The notes beneath the pieces were generated by a model, which did no database searches, had not been told where the DNA came from, and worked only from the letters and a program-made list of their open reading frames with translations. Shown here piece after piece: positions 1 through 8,421 of a DNA stretch of 64,000 bases (position 1 is its first letter; every line of letters starts with the position of its first letter). The stretch covers positions 1,924,501 to 1,988,500 of the forward strand of contig NZ_JAYKZY010000002.1 of the NCBI RefSeq assembly GCF_035818615.1. Direction: 5' to 3'. The stretch comes from Sphingobium sp. CR2-8. GTDB taxonomy: Bacteria; Pseudomonadota; Alphaproteobacteria; Sphingomonadales; Sphingomonadaceae. The position numbers and the translations under genes were made by a program.

Positions 1-383
1 CGTTCCGCCTTCACCGTCTTGGTGTCGCCGTCGCGCGCCATTTCCTCATCCGCGCCGCCGGTGATGATGTGGACCGCGACGCGGCCGCCCGACAGCTGGT
101 CGAGCGTGGCAAGCTGGCGCGCTGCCACGGTCGGCTGGGTAAAGCCGGGGCGATGGGCAACCAGGAAGCCCAGTTTCGTGGTGATGGCTGCGGCATGCGC
201 CGCGACGATCTGGCTTTCCGGGCTGTTGGACCCGAAGGGGATGAGGACGCGGTCGAAGCCGCCCTCTTCCTGCGCTTTGGCCGCCGCGTTGACATAGTCG
301 GTGTCGAGCACGCGGCTGCGCACGGCAGCCTGCGTTTCGGACCCGTTGTTGAAACCGATATAGCCGATGAACTTGACGCTCAT
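1..383 (-). CDS. SsuD-like LLM-class flavin-dependent monooxygenase, C-terminus cut by window edge
   Basis: The first 127 codons of a bacterial-luciferase-like (LLM) flavin monooxygenase are present; the rest lies left of the window. The start is ATG at 383, preceded by AGGAG on the minus strand. Visible family signatures are a FDRVLIP segment, AHRPGF, a TLDQLSGGR segment and HIITGG, all typical of SsuD-type FMNH2-dependent alkanesulfonate monooxygenases. It is the last visible gene of the ssuC-ssuB-cupin-rhodanese operon, 18 bp after the rhodanese gene. Desulfonation of organosulfonates is therefore the likely role, but SsuD paralogues can use other substrates. It resembles the two tandem LLM genes at 55.6-57.7 kb. 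Confidence 0.85.
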   Translation of the reverse strand, partial: MSVKFIGYIGFNNGSETQAAVRSRVLDTDYVNAAAKAQEEGGFDRVLIPFGSNSPESQIVAAHAAAITTKLGFLVAHRPGFTQPTVAARQLATLDQLSGGRVAVHIITGGADEEMARDGDTKTVKAE

Positions 384-401
384 GGAAATTCTCCTGAAAA
401 T

Positions 402-1676
402 TCAGATGACGGTAAAGCCGTGGGTGCCGTCGCGCTCCAGCTGGGCGACGAGGCCATATTCCCATTCGAGATAGGCCTGCATCGCAGCGGCCTTGTTGTC
501 CGTGCCTTCGTAGGGCCGCTTATAGCGCCCCTCCGGTCCGCGTGGCGTGGGTGCGCCGTCCGGCCCCTTTTCCAGCGCGACCGCGGACCAGTCGATGTCG
601 AGGATCGACACGTCCCAGCCCAGTTGGGCCAGCCAGGACGCGGTCATGTCCGCGCGCGGGCCGACATTGTCGGTGACGACGATGCGCGCGCCACGCACCG
701 GGGCATTATGGTCGGTTTCCTGCACCAACTGGCCGCCCTGCGCATTGCGGAAGCCGGGCAGATGGCCGCTTTCATATTCGCGCGGCTGGCGCACGTCGTA
801 GAGATAGAGGGTGCGGTCGGTATCCGCCTGGAACTGTGCGAGTTCGTCCCAGCCGATGCGCTTGACACCTGCGCGATAGGCGACGTCGCGGGCATGAACG
901 CGCGCTTCCTCGATCGCGGCGCTATCGACTTCGGGCGCGGCGCGGGTCTGGCCGGTTTCCAATTGCTGACCCGCCAGCGTCCAGCCGATCGTGCCGTTGC
1001 GCAGCGCGAACACTTTGTTGGGAACGCCGGCATTGACCAGCGACTGCGCACCGATGATGGAGCGGGTGCGACCGGCGCAGTTGACGATGATGGTGGTGTC
1101 GGGATCAGGCGCGATCGTGCGCGCGCGCAGCGCCAGTTCCGCGCCCGGCACGCTGGTGCCGGTGGGGATGCTCATCGTGTTATATTCGTCGTAGCGGCGG
1201 GCGTCGACGATCTTGATATCAGCCTTTTCGTCGATCAGCGCCTGCACATCTTCCGCCGCAAGACTGGGCGTATGGCGGCGATGTTCGACCAGTTCGCCGA
1301 ACGCCTTGCTGTAGCTGTTGACGTCTTCGAACAGTTCGTAACCGGCCGCCGCCCAGGCGGACAGGCCCCCGTCCAGTTCGCGGACATCGGTATAGCCCAA
1401 TCCCTCGAGCCTTATGGCGGCCTTGTGCGCCAGTCCTTCGCCATTGTCGTAGACGATGATCGGCGTCGCCAGACGCGGGATGCGCCAGCGCGCCTCCGCA
1501 TCGATGCGGCGCAGCGGGATCTGCGCGGCGAAGAGAGGATGGCCCTGCGCAAATTCATGCTCTTCGCGCACGTCGATGATGGCGATCTCGCTCCCGACGA
1601 GCAGGGCGCGGCGGATGTCCTGCGGGGTGGCGGTCTGGATACGGTCGCCGATGCGATCAAGGGTCTGAATAGTCAT
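402..1676 (-). CDS. Multi-domain rhodanese-like sulfurtransferase
   Basis: 424 aa made of successive rhodanese-like domains at roughly residues 17-115, 135-240 and 270-370. Only the middle one keeps a canonical active-site loop, Cys200 in CAGRTR. In domain 1 the Cys position reads YDNGEG and in domain 3 TDNVGPRA, so both probably have lost catalysis. The ATG at 1676 overlaps the stop of the upstream cupin gene (ATGA). It lies between a cysteine-dioxygenase-type gene and an SsuD-like gene, so it probably handles sulfane sulfur or sulfite/thiosulfate during sulfur acquisition. The acceptor is unknown. The longer open frame upstream to 1865 is inside the cupin gene and was not used. Confidence 0.88.
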   Translation of the reverse strand: MTIQTLDRIGDRIQTATPQDIRRALLVGSEIAIIDVREEHEFAQGHPLFAAQIPLRRIDAEARWRIPRLATPIIVYDNGEGLAHKAAIRLEGLGYTDVRELDGGLSAWAAAGYELFEDVNSYSKAFGELVEHRRHTPSLAAEDVQALIDEKADIKIVDARRYDEYNTMSIPTGTSVPGAELALRARTIAPDPDTTIIVNCAGRTRSIIGAQSLVNAGVPNKVFALRNGTIGWTLAGQQLETGQTRAAPEVDSAAIEEARVHARDVAYRAGVKRIGWDELAQFQADTDRTLYLYDVRQPREYESGHLPGFRNAQGGQLVQETDHNAPVRGARIVVTDNVGPRADMTASWLAQLGWDVSILDIDWSAVALEKGPDGAPTPRGPEGRYKRPYEGTDNKAAAMQAYLEWEYGLVAQLERDGTHGFTVI

Positions 1677-2299
1677 GCGGTTTTCGATCTGTCCCAAAGG
1701 TTGGGGATCACGCGGTTGGCGTAACCCGAGATGAAGCTTTTGGATGTGCCGTCGAGAGCGTAGGTCGCGCGCTCGACCGCGCCGATATTGGCGCCATAGA
1801 CATGGATGCTGACGGACGGCCGGTCCGAAAGGCCGTTGGTGACGCGATGGATGTCGCCGATGCACGGGGAGACGGCGTCCACCGCCCCTTCGTGCAGAAA
1901 CTCCTCACCCTCTTCGACCAGCGCCCCGTCGGGCAGGCGACGGAAGCGCTCCACCTTCTCGACGCCGCGCAACATGCCGACCAGGCCCCAGACGCTATGG
2001 TCGTGGATGGGGGTGGACTGGCCCGGTCCCCAGACGAAGCTGACGACGCTGAACCGCTCGCGGCTGTCGCAATGGAGCAGATATTGCTGGTAGCGATCGG
2101 GATTGGGCCGGGCGAATGGCTCGGGTAGCCAGTCGTCGGTGGCGATCAGGCGGCCGAGCAGCGCGCGGCCGCTTTCCAATATCGCCTGTTCGTCGCGGGT
2201 GGCGGCGAGAAGGTCGGCAAAGGCGGTGACGAAGCCGCGCAGGCGGCTGATGTCCGGCGCTGCCGCCAACGGGCGGTCGATGGCGATGGCTGTGCTCAT
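1673..2299 (-). CDS. Cysteine dioxygenase-family cupin (thiol dioxygenase)
   Basis: 208 aa cupin of the type I cysteine dioxygenase family, which uses non-haem Fe(II) and O2 to oxidise thiols to sulfinates. The three-His metal site is visible: His99 and His101 in PIHDHSVWG, and His151 in GDIHRVTN. The length matches bacterial family members. The gene overlaps ssuB upstream and the rhodanese gene downstream by 4 bp each, so it is translationally coupled in the sulfonate operon. Cysteine or 3-mercaptopropionate are the family's usual substrates; which one is used here cannot be read from the sequence. Confidence 0.85.
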   Translation of the reverse strand: MSTAIAIDRPLAAAPDISRLRGFVTAFADLLAATRDEQAILESGRALLGRLIATDDWLPEPFARPNPDRYQQYLLHCDSRERFSVVSFVWGPGQSTPIHDHSVWGLVGMLRGVEKVERFRRLPDGALVEEGEEFLHEGAVDAVSPCIGDIHRVTNGLSDRPSVSIHVYGANIGAVERATYALDGTSKSFISGYANRVIPNLWDRSKTA

Positions 2300-3078
2300 T
2301 CGGCGGCGACCGCGAAGGGAAACACGCCCTCGCCATGATCGTCGCCGCCCAGATAGGAGAGCAGTTTTTCCCGCAGGCGGCCAGCGAAGCTCGCGCGCTC
2401 GCCGCGCGGCGCGGTGATGCGTTCTTCGGCGACGATGCGGCCTTTGTCGAGCACCAGCACGCGATCGGCCAGCGCGATCGCTTCCTCCACATCATGGGTG
2501 ACGATCAGGACGGCGGGCCGATGCCTGCGCCAGAGCGACAACACCAGATCATGCATGCGGTAGCGGGTCAGCGCGTCGAGCGCGGCGAAAGGTTCGTCCA
2601 GCAGCAGCAGTTGCGGTTCGCGCACCAGGGCCCGGGCGAGCGCCACGCGCTGCGCTTCGCCGCCGGACAGGGTGAGCGGCCAGGCGTCGAGGCGATGGCC
2701 GAGGCCGACTTCCTTGAGCGCGGCTTCGGCGCGGTCGCGGCCCTTGTCGCCCTTCAGGCCCAGCGAGACATTTTTCCAGACCGGTTTCCACGGCAGGAGC
2801 CGGGCGTCCTGAAACACGACGGCGCGGGAGTCGGGGACCTCCACATCCTGGTCGCGCACTTCGTCCAGACCGGCCAGCGTGCGCAGCAGCGTGGTCTTGC
2901 CCGAACCGGAGCGGCCCAGCAGGGCGATGAACTCGCCGGGCGCGATATCGAGGTCCAGGCCGTCGATGATGGTGTTGGCGCCGAAGCGCCGGGTAAAGTC
3001 GCGCAGGCGCACGACGGGTTCGGGGTGGGACGGGTGGGCAGCACTGTCCACTTTGGAAAAACCGAGGCGAGCGTCCAT
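2296..3078 (-). CDS. ssuB: Aliphatic sulfonate ABC transporter ATP-binding protein
   Basis: 260 aa ABC ATPase of the nitrate/sulfonate/taurine class. Walker A is GRSGSGKT at residues 55-62, the signature LSGGE at 137-141 and Walker B LLLLDEP at 157-163, followed by the ALD D-loop and a THDVEEA H-loop. It is encoded 2 bp after the permease gene and overlaps the cupin gene. The binding protein for the system is probably the SsuA-like lipoprotein encoded at 7.2-8.2 kb. Sulfonate specificity is inferred from the SsuD, rhodanese and thiol-dioxygenase neighbours rather than from the ATPase itself. Confidence 0.9.
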   Translation of the reverse strand: MDARLGFSKVDSAAHPSHPEPVVRLRDFTRRFGANTIIDGLDLDIAPGEFIALLGRSGSGKTTLLRTLAGLDEVRDQDVEVPDSRAVVFQDARLLPWKPVWKNVSLGLKGDKGRDRAEAALKEVGLGHRLDAWPLTLSGGEAQRVALARALVREPQLLLLDEPFAALDALTRYRMHDLVLSLWRRHRPAVLIVTHDVEEAIALADRVLVLDKGRIVAEERITAPRGERASFAGRLREKLLSYLGGDDHGEGVFPFAVAAE

Positions 3079-3080
3079 GC

Positions 3081-3914
3081 TTATTGCTCCACTATGCTGG
3101 GGCGCCAGATCAGGGCGCGGGCTTCGACCGTGCGGACCAGCCAGTCGGCGCCAAGGCCGAGAATGGCGTAGACCATGAGGCAGACGACGATGATGTCGGT
3201 CCGCATGAAATCGCGAGCATTGTTGATGAGGTAGCCAAGGCCGGCCGAGGCGTTGATCTGCTCCGCCACCACCAGCACCAGGATCGACACCGACAGGGCG
3301 TAGCGCAGGCCGACCAGCAGCGAGGGCAAGGCCGAGGGCAGCACGACGTGCCAGATCTGCTCCCAGCGGCTGAGGCCGAAGCTTTTCGCCGCATCGAGCA
3401 GGCGCAAATCGACGCTGCGGATGCCGCTGTAGAGGTTGAGATAGACGGGGAAGATGGTGCCGAAGGCGATCAGCGCGACCTTGGGCGTTTCACCGATGCC
3501 GAACCAGACGATGAAGAGCGGGGTGAGCGCCAACGCAGGAATGGTGCGCTTGATCTGCATCAGCGGATCGACCGCCAGTTCGCCGGAACGGGACAGGCCG
3601 GCGATCAGGCCCAGCACCAGGCCCAGCCCCACGCCGATGAGCAGACCGACCGCGACACGGGCGAAGGACACCAGCAGATTGGAGGGCAATTCGCCCGATA
3701 TCACCATTTCAAGCAGCGTGCCCAGCACGGCCGACGGCGCAGCCAGCGTCCGTTCGGGGATCAGGCCGATGCGCGACCCCGCTTCCCACAGCAGCAGCAG
3801 CAGGACCGGCGAAAGCCAGCGGCCACCGAAGCGCGAAATGGAGAAACGCTGCGCCGTGGACGCCGGGCGAACTCGCGGTGCGCCGTTACTGTCATTGATC
3901 GTCAAAACCGCCAT
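3081..3914 (-). CDS. ssuC: Aliphatic sulfonate ABC transporter permease
   Basis: 277 aa BPD-type inner-membrane permease of the SsuC/TauC family, with about six hydrophobic segments and the EAA-loop-like region around DAAKSFGLSRWEQ that contacts the ATPase. I use ATG 3914 (MAVLTIND) rather than the upstream in-frame ATG at 3950, because the latter adds 12 atypical residues. It is the first gene of the leftward operon ssuC-ssuB-cupin-rhodanese-LLM. Its upstream region is shared with the divergent LysR gene and carries a T-N11-A dyad, which fits LysR-controlled sulfur-starvation expression. Confidence 0.9.
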   Translation of the reverse strand: MAVLTINDSNGAPRVRPASTAQRFSISRFGGRWLSPVLLLLLWEAGSRIGLIPERTLAAPSAVLGTLLEMVISGELPSNLLVSFARVAVGLLIGVGLGLVLGLIAGLSRSGELAVDPLMQIKRTIPALALTPLFIVWFGIGETPKVALIAFGTIFPVYLNLYSGIRSVDLRLLDAAKSFGLSRWEQIWHVVLPSALPSLLVGLRYALSVSILVLVVAEQINASAGLGYLINNARDFMRTDIIVVCLMVYAILGLGADWLVRTVEARALIWRPSIVEQ

Positions 3915-3987
3915 GTCCGGCCCTTTATGAAGCTGCGGACAAGCCACCATGAATTGTCTACCTATTCAATTAAGTTTTTCTTGGCGG

Positions 3988-4010
3988 ACCTATCAGCGTT
4001 CGTCATAGGT
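3988..4010. promoter_or_regulatory. Candidate LysR operator ACCTAT-N11-ATAGGT in the ssuC/lysR divergent region
   Basis: The 290-bp region 3915-4204 between ssuC and the LysR gene has no gene and is much richer in A/T than its surroundings. It holds a perfect 6-bp inverted repeat, ACCTAT at 3988-3993 and ATAGGT at 4005-4010, separated by 11 bp. This is the T-N11-A arrangement typical of LysR sites. A further ACCTAT half-site starts at 3960. The dyad ends 74 bp upstream of the ssuC start. A near-identical dyad occurs upstream of the monooxygenase gene at 9887. Confidence 0.55.
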
Positions 4011-4204
4011 TTCATTTCGTCGCTGCTGCGGCGCGGATTGACGCCAAAACCGGCGGCTTTCCGCGCGTCGATCGTTTCGGCCAAGTTTTTCCTTGCTCTC
4101 ACAAATCTCTACTATTTTGATTGATATATAAGCATGGGCGATAAGTCCCTCTCCGTTTCCGGCTTCGGATCGGCTCCTCCCCCTTCAACCCCGTGAGGTT
4201 CATC

Positions 4205-5041
4205 GTGCCGGTCAATCTGCCGACCAACTTGCTGCGCAGCTTTGTCGCCATCGTCGACACCGGGTCGATGCTCAATGCGTCGGAACAGGTGTTCGTGACG
4301 CAATCTGCCCTGAGCCTTCAGATCAAGCGGCTGGAGGAACTGGTGCAACAGACGCTGTTCCTGCGGGAGGGACGTCGGCTCAACCTGACGTCGGCGGGCA
4401 CGGTGCTGCTCGATTATGCCCGACGGGTGTTGCTGCTGCACGACGAGGCGGTGGCCGCGGTGAGCGCGGGGCGCTTTGCCGGTCCGGCGCGTATCGGAAT
4501 GGTGCAGGATTTTGCCGACACATTGCTGACCGGCCTGCTGTCGCGCTTCGCCGAACTGCATCCGGATGCGCAAATCTATGCGCGGGTGGCGGGCACGGCG
4601 GAATTGCAGGCCCTGCTGGATCGGCGTGAGCTGGACATAGTGCTGGGCTTTGCTGCGCCCAATGACGCGCATGCCGTGACGGTCGCGCCGATGGCCTGGT
4701 ATGGCGACCCGGCGCTGGTCGATCGCGAGATCATTCCGCTGGCCGTGCTGGAGGAGCCGTGCCGTTTTCGCGAAGCGGCGATCCGGGCGCTGGAAGATGC
4801 GGGGCTGCAATGGCGCATCACCGTGGAGACGCCCAATCTGGCGACGCTGAAGGCAGCCGTGGGCGCCGGACTGGGCATTACCTGCCGCACCCATCTGTTT
4901 CTGGACGATAGCGCCGCACTGGAGGATGAACGCTTGCCCGCGCTGCCGCGCGTGGCGGCGATCCTGCGATCCGGCGAGAAACTGGATAAGGCCGCCCATC
5001 GTCTGGCCGAACTGGCGCGGGAAACGGTGCTGGCGCTTTAA
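4205..5041 (+). CDS. LysR-family transcriptional regulator (candidate sulfur regulator)
   Basis: 278 aa LysR-type regulator. The N-terminal winged HTH (about residues 5-65) includes the SQSALSLQIKRLE-like recognition region, followed by a periplasmic-binding-like effector domain. The GTG at 4205 has GAGG six bases upstream, so I prefer it to the in-frame GTG at 4193, which lacks a ribosome-binding site. It is divergent from ssuC. LysR proteins next to ssu genes (Cbl/CysB/SsuR-like) usually activate sulfonate use on sulfate limitation; that role is inferred here. It converges on the D-2-hydroxyacid dehydrogenase gene with a 22-bp gap. Confidence 0.88.
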   Translation: MPVNLPTNLLRSFVAIVDTGSMLNASEQVFVTQSALSLQIKRLEELVQQTLFLREGRRLNLTSAGTVLLDYARRVLLLHDEAVAAVSAGRFAGPARIGMVQDFADTLLTGLLSRFAELHPDAQIYARVAGTAELQALLDRRELDIVLGFAAPNDAHAVTVAPMAWYGDPALVDREIIPLAVLEEPCRFREAAIRALEDAGLQWRITVETPNLATLKAAVGAGLGITCRTHLFLDDSAALEDERLPALPRVAAILRSGEKLDKAAHRLAELARETVLAL

Positions 5042-5063
5042 ATTCTTCCCGCCCGCACCGTTG

Positions 5064-6011
5064 TCAGTAACCGCGTGCGGGATCGACGATGTCGCTCGGC
5101 GCTTCGCCGCGCGCGAAGCGGGAGATATCGTCGCGCATCTTTTCCAGCAGGCGATGGCGCACCAGCGTGTGGTTGCTCGACACATGCGGGGTCAATCGCA
5201 CAAGGGGGTGGCTGTAGAGCGGATGGCCTTCGGGCAACGGTTCGGGATCGGTGACGTCCAGCGTCGCGAAGCCCGGCCCGCCTTCCGCATCGAGCGCCTG
5301 GATCAGGGCGTCCTGATCGATCACCGAGCCGCGCGCGACATTGATGATGTGCGCGCCGGGTTTGACCTTCGCCAGCAGGGCGGCATCGAACAGCCGATAG
5401 GTTTGCGGCGTGGCGGGCACAGCAATGATGATATGGTCGGCGCGCGCCACGAGCGTTTCGATGTCACCGACATGTTCGACGCCGCTGATCCCCGACTGCG
5501 CGCCGGTGCGGCGCAAGCCCAGGACTTGCGCGCCCAACGCCAGACCGCGCCGGGCCACGGCCTGGCCGATCGCGCCGAGGCCGACTATGCCGATGGTCGT
5601 ACCGGACACACGGCCGAGCGGGACGTTGATCCATTCCGCACGGGACCGCGCGGTGATCGCTTCTAGATTTTTGGCATAGGCATAGATAGCGGCGACGACA
5701 TAATCGGCGATCTCGTCCGACGCGACGCCGCGCCCGCAGGTAACGATCGGCGCGTCGAGCAACCATGGGGGATAGAAGTCGATCCCGGCGGACGCGCTAT
5801 AGACCCATTTCAGTCGGCCGGGCCACGCGGGTGGACGCATCACCGCAGATTGCCGCCAGGCGGGCGTCGGTCGTACCAGAAGGACGTCCGCTTCGCTGGC
5901 CGCGCTCCACGGTTCGTCGTCCGCGACGTCGATCAATATGGGTGCGATCGGATGCTGGCCAAGGCCACGGTTGAATTCTGCGTCCAGCTGGCTGGCGATG
6001 ATGAGCGACAT
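5064..6011 (-). CDS. D-isomer-specific 2-hydroxyacid dehydrogenase
   Basis: 315 aa NAD(P)-dependent D-2-hydroxyacid dehydrogenase. The nucleotide loop GLGAIG is at 144-149. The catalytic triad is visible as Arg227 (NVARGS), Glu257 (DPEPLP) and His276 (TPHVSSN). The ATG at 6011 lies 1 bp from the end of the acyl-CoA-dehydrogenase-like gene, so it is the last gene of the small ORF-ssuA-ACAD operon. It would interconvert a 2-oxoacid and a D-2-hydroxyacid, perhaps a product of sulfonate breakdown. The substrate is not known. Confidence 0.88.
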   Translation of the reverse strand: MSLIIASQLDAEFNRGLGQHPIAPILIDVADDEPWSAASEADVLLVRPTPAWRQSAVMRPPAWPGRLKWVYSASAGIDFYPPWLLDAPIVTCGRGVASDEIADYVVAAIYAYAKNLEAITARSRAEWINVPLGRVSGTTIGIVGLGAIGQAVARRGLALGAQVLGLRRTGAQSGISGVEHVGDIETLVARADHIIIAVPATPQTYRLFDAALLAKVKPGAHIINVARGSVIDQDALIQALDAEGGPGFATLDVTDPEPLPEGHPLYSHPLVRLTPHVSSNHTLVRHRLLEKMRDDISRFARGEAPSDIVDPARGY

Positions 6012-6012
6012 G

Positions 6013-7200
6013 TCAGTTCCCAAGCGCCGCGCGACCGGCGGCGACCAATATGGTGTCGGATTGCGGCGAGTGGATGCGGCTGCACAGCACATCGCGATAA
6101 TGGCGTTCGAGCGGGTTTTTCCGGCTGATGCCGGGATTACCGGTGAGTTCGAGGCCGATCTCGACCGAACGGATGGCGTTGGCGGTGGCGAGATATTTGA
6201 TATTGTTGACCTCCACCGCGCCGGGCGGATCGCCTGCTTCATGTCGCGCGGCGGCATCGCGGATGAGCGTCCGGTTGACCTGGAGCAGGGTTTCGATCTC
6301 GCCGAATTTTTCCTGCACGCGCGGCAGGGTGGCGAGCGATGCGCCGAGATTGGTCGGAACACGATCGTTGAGATAGGCGCGCAGCCAATCGCGCGCCGCG
6401 CGGGCGACGCCATCATAGATGGTGGCAATCGCCAGCGCGTTCCAGATGGCGAGACTGGGATCGCCTGCCCCGGCAGCCCATTGTTCGGGACGGCGGATAT
6501 CGACCGCATGGTCGAGGGGCGTCGACGTGTCCGTGAAATGCACGGCATGGCTGACCGTCGCACGCATGCCGAGATGATCCCAGGCCGGTTCGATATCGAT
6601 ACCGGGCGCATCCGATCGTACCAGGAAATTGCCGACGCGCGGCTCATCTTCGTCGGTCTTCGCCCAGACCGAAAACCAGTCCAGCCCGGTCGAGCCGGTG
6701 GAATAGATTTTCGTGCCGCTGATCGCCCAGCCATCGGCCGTGCGCCGCGCGATGGTGGCTGGCAGGCCGCCGCGCACGGGGGTTCCCAGTTCCGGTTCCA
6801 CGCGCAGGCCACCGATCAGCCCCCTGCCCGCCACCGCATCGCGCGCCAGTTCCTCATAGATGGCCTGGGGCCATGTGCGTGCGCGGGTCGGCGTGGCGTG
6901 GTAATGATAGGTCATGAACAGGATGAGAGCGGTCGACGGCTCGCCTTTCGCCACGGCGCCCAGCACCCGCAACGCTTCGCCCAGGCCCGCGCCGCGACCA
7001 CCCAGTTCGCGCGGCACGGTGAGGCCGATCAGCCCTTCGTCCGCCAGCAGGTCGAAGTTGGCGCGGGGAAATTCGCCGCTGCGGTCATAGCGCTCGGCGG
7101 TTTCGGCCAGTCGCCGGGTCAGCCGGTCAAGTTGCTCAGCGCTGACCGGTCCCGTTGAAGCTCGCAGCCCATCGTCGCGGTGCATTGCCTGGGTCGCCAT
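6013..7200 (-). CDS. Acyl-CoA dehydrogenase-family flavin monooxygenase, SfnB/DszC-like
   Basis: 395 aa protein with the acyl-CoA dehydrogenase fold: an all-alpha N-terminal domain, a central beta domain containing GTKIYSTGS, and a C-terminal helical domain. Its relatives in sulfur clusters (SfnB, DszC, DnmS-like) work as reduced-flavin monooxygenases rather than CoA dehydrogenases. Placement immediately after a sulfonate-type binding protein and close to other flavin monooxygenases supports a sulfur-acquisition role. A true acyl-CoA substrate cannot be excluded. It begins 5 bp after the binding-protein gene. Confidence 0.82.
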   Translation of the reverse strand: MATQAMHRDDGLRASTGPVSAEQLDRLTRRLAETAERYDRSGEFPRANFDLLADEGLIGLTVPRELGGRGAGLGEALRVLGAVAKGEPSTALILFMTYHYHATPTRARTWPQAIYEELARDAVAGRGLIGGLRVEPELGTPVRGGLPATIARRTADGWAISGTKIYSTGSTGLDWFSVWAKTDEDEPRVGNFLVRSDAPGIDIEPAWDHLGMRATVSHAVHFTDTSTPLDHAVDIRRPEQWAAGAGDPSLAIWNALAIATIYDGVARAARDWLRAYLNDRVPTNLGASLATLPRVQEKFGEIETLLQVNRTLIRDAAARHEAGDPPGAVEVNNIKYLATANAIRSVEIGLELTGNPGISRKNPLERHYRDVLCSRIHSPQSDTILVAAGRAALGN

Positions 7201-7205
7201 GCGTT

Positions 7206-8195
7206 TCAGCCTCTCTTGGAAATGGCGTCGTTGAAGCGTGCGTCCCAGAGGGGGCGCACATCGACCGCCCTGGGCAGCAGCTTCTGCCGGAAGAACAGAT
7301 TCGCAACCTGCTGCTGCGATGCGATGGCCTCGTCCGTGACGGGCCGCAGTTCATAGGTGGCGCTCTTGCGCTTGAACTGGTCGACGACATAGGCGCGCGG
7401 CACGCCGATATCCTGCGCGATGATCGTGGCCCATTCATCCTGATGGGCGGCAGCCCAGCCATAGGCTTTCTGCACCAGCGCCAGATACTCGCCGATCAGC
7501 TTCGCCTTTTCCGGATCGGCCAGCGCGTCGACATGGGCCGACACCAGATAGTTGCCCGACAAGATGCCATAGGCGGTCTTGAGGATGCGCGCCCCTTCGG
7601 TCGCGATGGCCCGCTGGATCGGGAAGCCGTAGATCGCCCAGCCGTCCAGCGCGCCCTGCGAGAAAGCGGCGGCGCCATCGGACACGCCCATTGCCACCGG
7701 CGTTATGTCGTCCCAGGTAAGGCCGACGTCCTCCAGCATGCGGATCAGGAAATATTGGGAGGTCGTCGCGCGGACATAGCCGACCCGCTTGCCCTTGAGG
7801 TCGGCGATCGTCTTCGCCTTCGACCCCCTGGGCACCAGCACCACCTGGTTGTTGACGTCGCCATGGGCGACCGCGATCTGGCGGAAGCTCTGGATGGTGG
7901 AGGCCGCGGCGAAGATCGGCGGGATCTCGCTCATCCCGCCATAGTCGAGCGAACCGCCGTTCAACGCTTCCACGACGAGGTGGCCGGACTGAAATTCGCT
8001 ATAGGCGAGGTCGAAGCCTTCGGGTTGTATGCCTGCCGCCTTGAACAGCAGGCGTGTGTCGCCCTCCCCCTTGCCGGTGATGGACACGCGCAGTTTCGGG
8101 CGACTTGCCTGATTGGCGCCGCATCCTGCCAGTATCAGGCAGGACGCTGCGCCAGCGCCCATGAACAGCCGCCGGGAGAGCAGATCAGCGACCAT
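7206..8195 (-). CDS. SsuA-like sulfonate-binding lipoprotein
   Basis: 329 aa substrate-binding protein of the nitrate/sulfonate/bicarbonate family (SsuA/TauA/ThiY fold). The N-terminus has two arginines, a hydrophobic stretch and the lipobox LAGC, so it is probably a lipoprotein held in the periplasm. An alternative long start at 8303 would bury the signal peptide, so I use ATG 8195. It is the likely partner of the SsuBC proteins encoded at 2.3-3.9 kb, although it is transcribed in a separate operon. Its start overlaps the end of the 45-aa ORF at 8185-8322, which implies translational coupling. Confidence 0.85.
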   Translation of the reverse strand: MVADLLSRRLFMGAGAASCLILAGCGANQASRPKLRVSITGKGEGDTRLLFKAAGIQPEGFDLAYSEFQSGHLVVEALNGGSLDYGGMSEIPPIFAAASTIQSFRQIAVAHGDVNNQVVLVPRGSKAKTIADLKGKRVGYVRATTSQYFLIRMLEDVGLTWDDITPVAMGVSDGAAAFSQGALDGWAIYGFPIQRAIATEGARILKTAYGILSGNYLVSAHVDALADPEKAKLIGEYLALVQKAYGWAAAHQDEWATIIAQDIGVPRAYVVDQFKRKSATYELRPVTDEAIASQQQVANLFFRQKLLPRAVDVRPLWDARFNDAISKRG

Positions 8196-8322
8196 GCGCG
8201 CTGTTACGCACCGGTTCGGCCGTGCGCTCGAACAGGATGACATTCGGGTCGCGCAGAAATTCGCGCTGCGCGGACGCGCGCAATCGCATCCATCGCTGGC
8301 CAAGGGAACGCAGCAGGGTCAT
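8185..8322 (-). CDS. Small 45-aa protein or leader peptide upstream of the SsuA-like gene
   Basis: An unrecognised 45-codon ORF, ATG 8322 to TGA 8185. It has an AGGAAAG ribosome-binding site and an 11-bp overlap with the start of the binding-protein gene. The product is basic and Arg-rich at its N-terminus (MTLLRSLGQRWMRLR), has a central FLRDPNVILFERT segment and contains no cysteine. It sits first in the ssuA-ACAD-dehydrogenase operon. It could be a translated leader that couples SsuA expression, or a small conserved protein. The Shine-Dalgarno and overlap make translation plausible but are the only evidence. Confidence 0.5.
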   Translation of the reverse strand: MTLLRSLGQRWMRLRASAQREFLRDPNVILFERTAEPVRNSAHGR

Positions 8323-8421
8323 GATCGTCTTTCCTTCGATACAGATAGGAATTTATCTATTTTATCAGTAGAGATATGTCTCACAAGCAATGCTGGGGGA
8401 ACCATTAGAAATGCTTGATCC
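8323..8421. promoter_or_regulatory. A/T-rich divergent promoter region
   Basis: 99 bp between the small ORF/ssuA operon (leftward) and the FAD/NAD(P)-binding protein (rightward). It contains a markedly A/T-rich core at about 8344-8385 with ATAGGA and ATCTAT half-site-like sequences. I find no full ACCTAT-N11-ATAGGT dyad. It probably carries both promoters. Confidence 0.45.

Noticed and set aside
69..1724. 551-codon plus-strand ORF opposite the LLM and rhodanese genes
   Set aside because: It is an antisense shadow in high-GC DNA; the minus-strand frames have clear rhodanese and LLM signatures.
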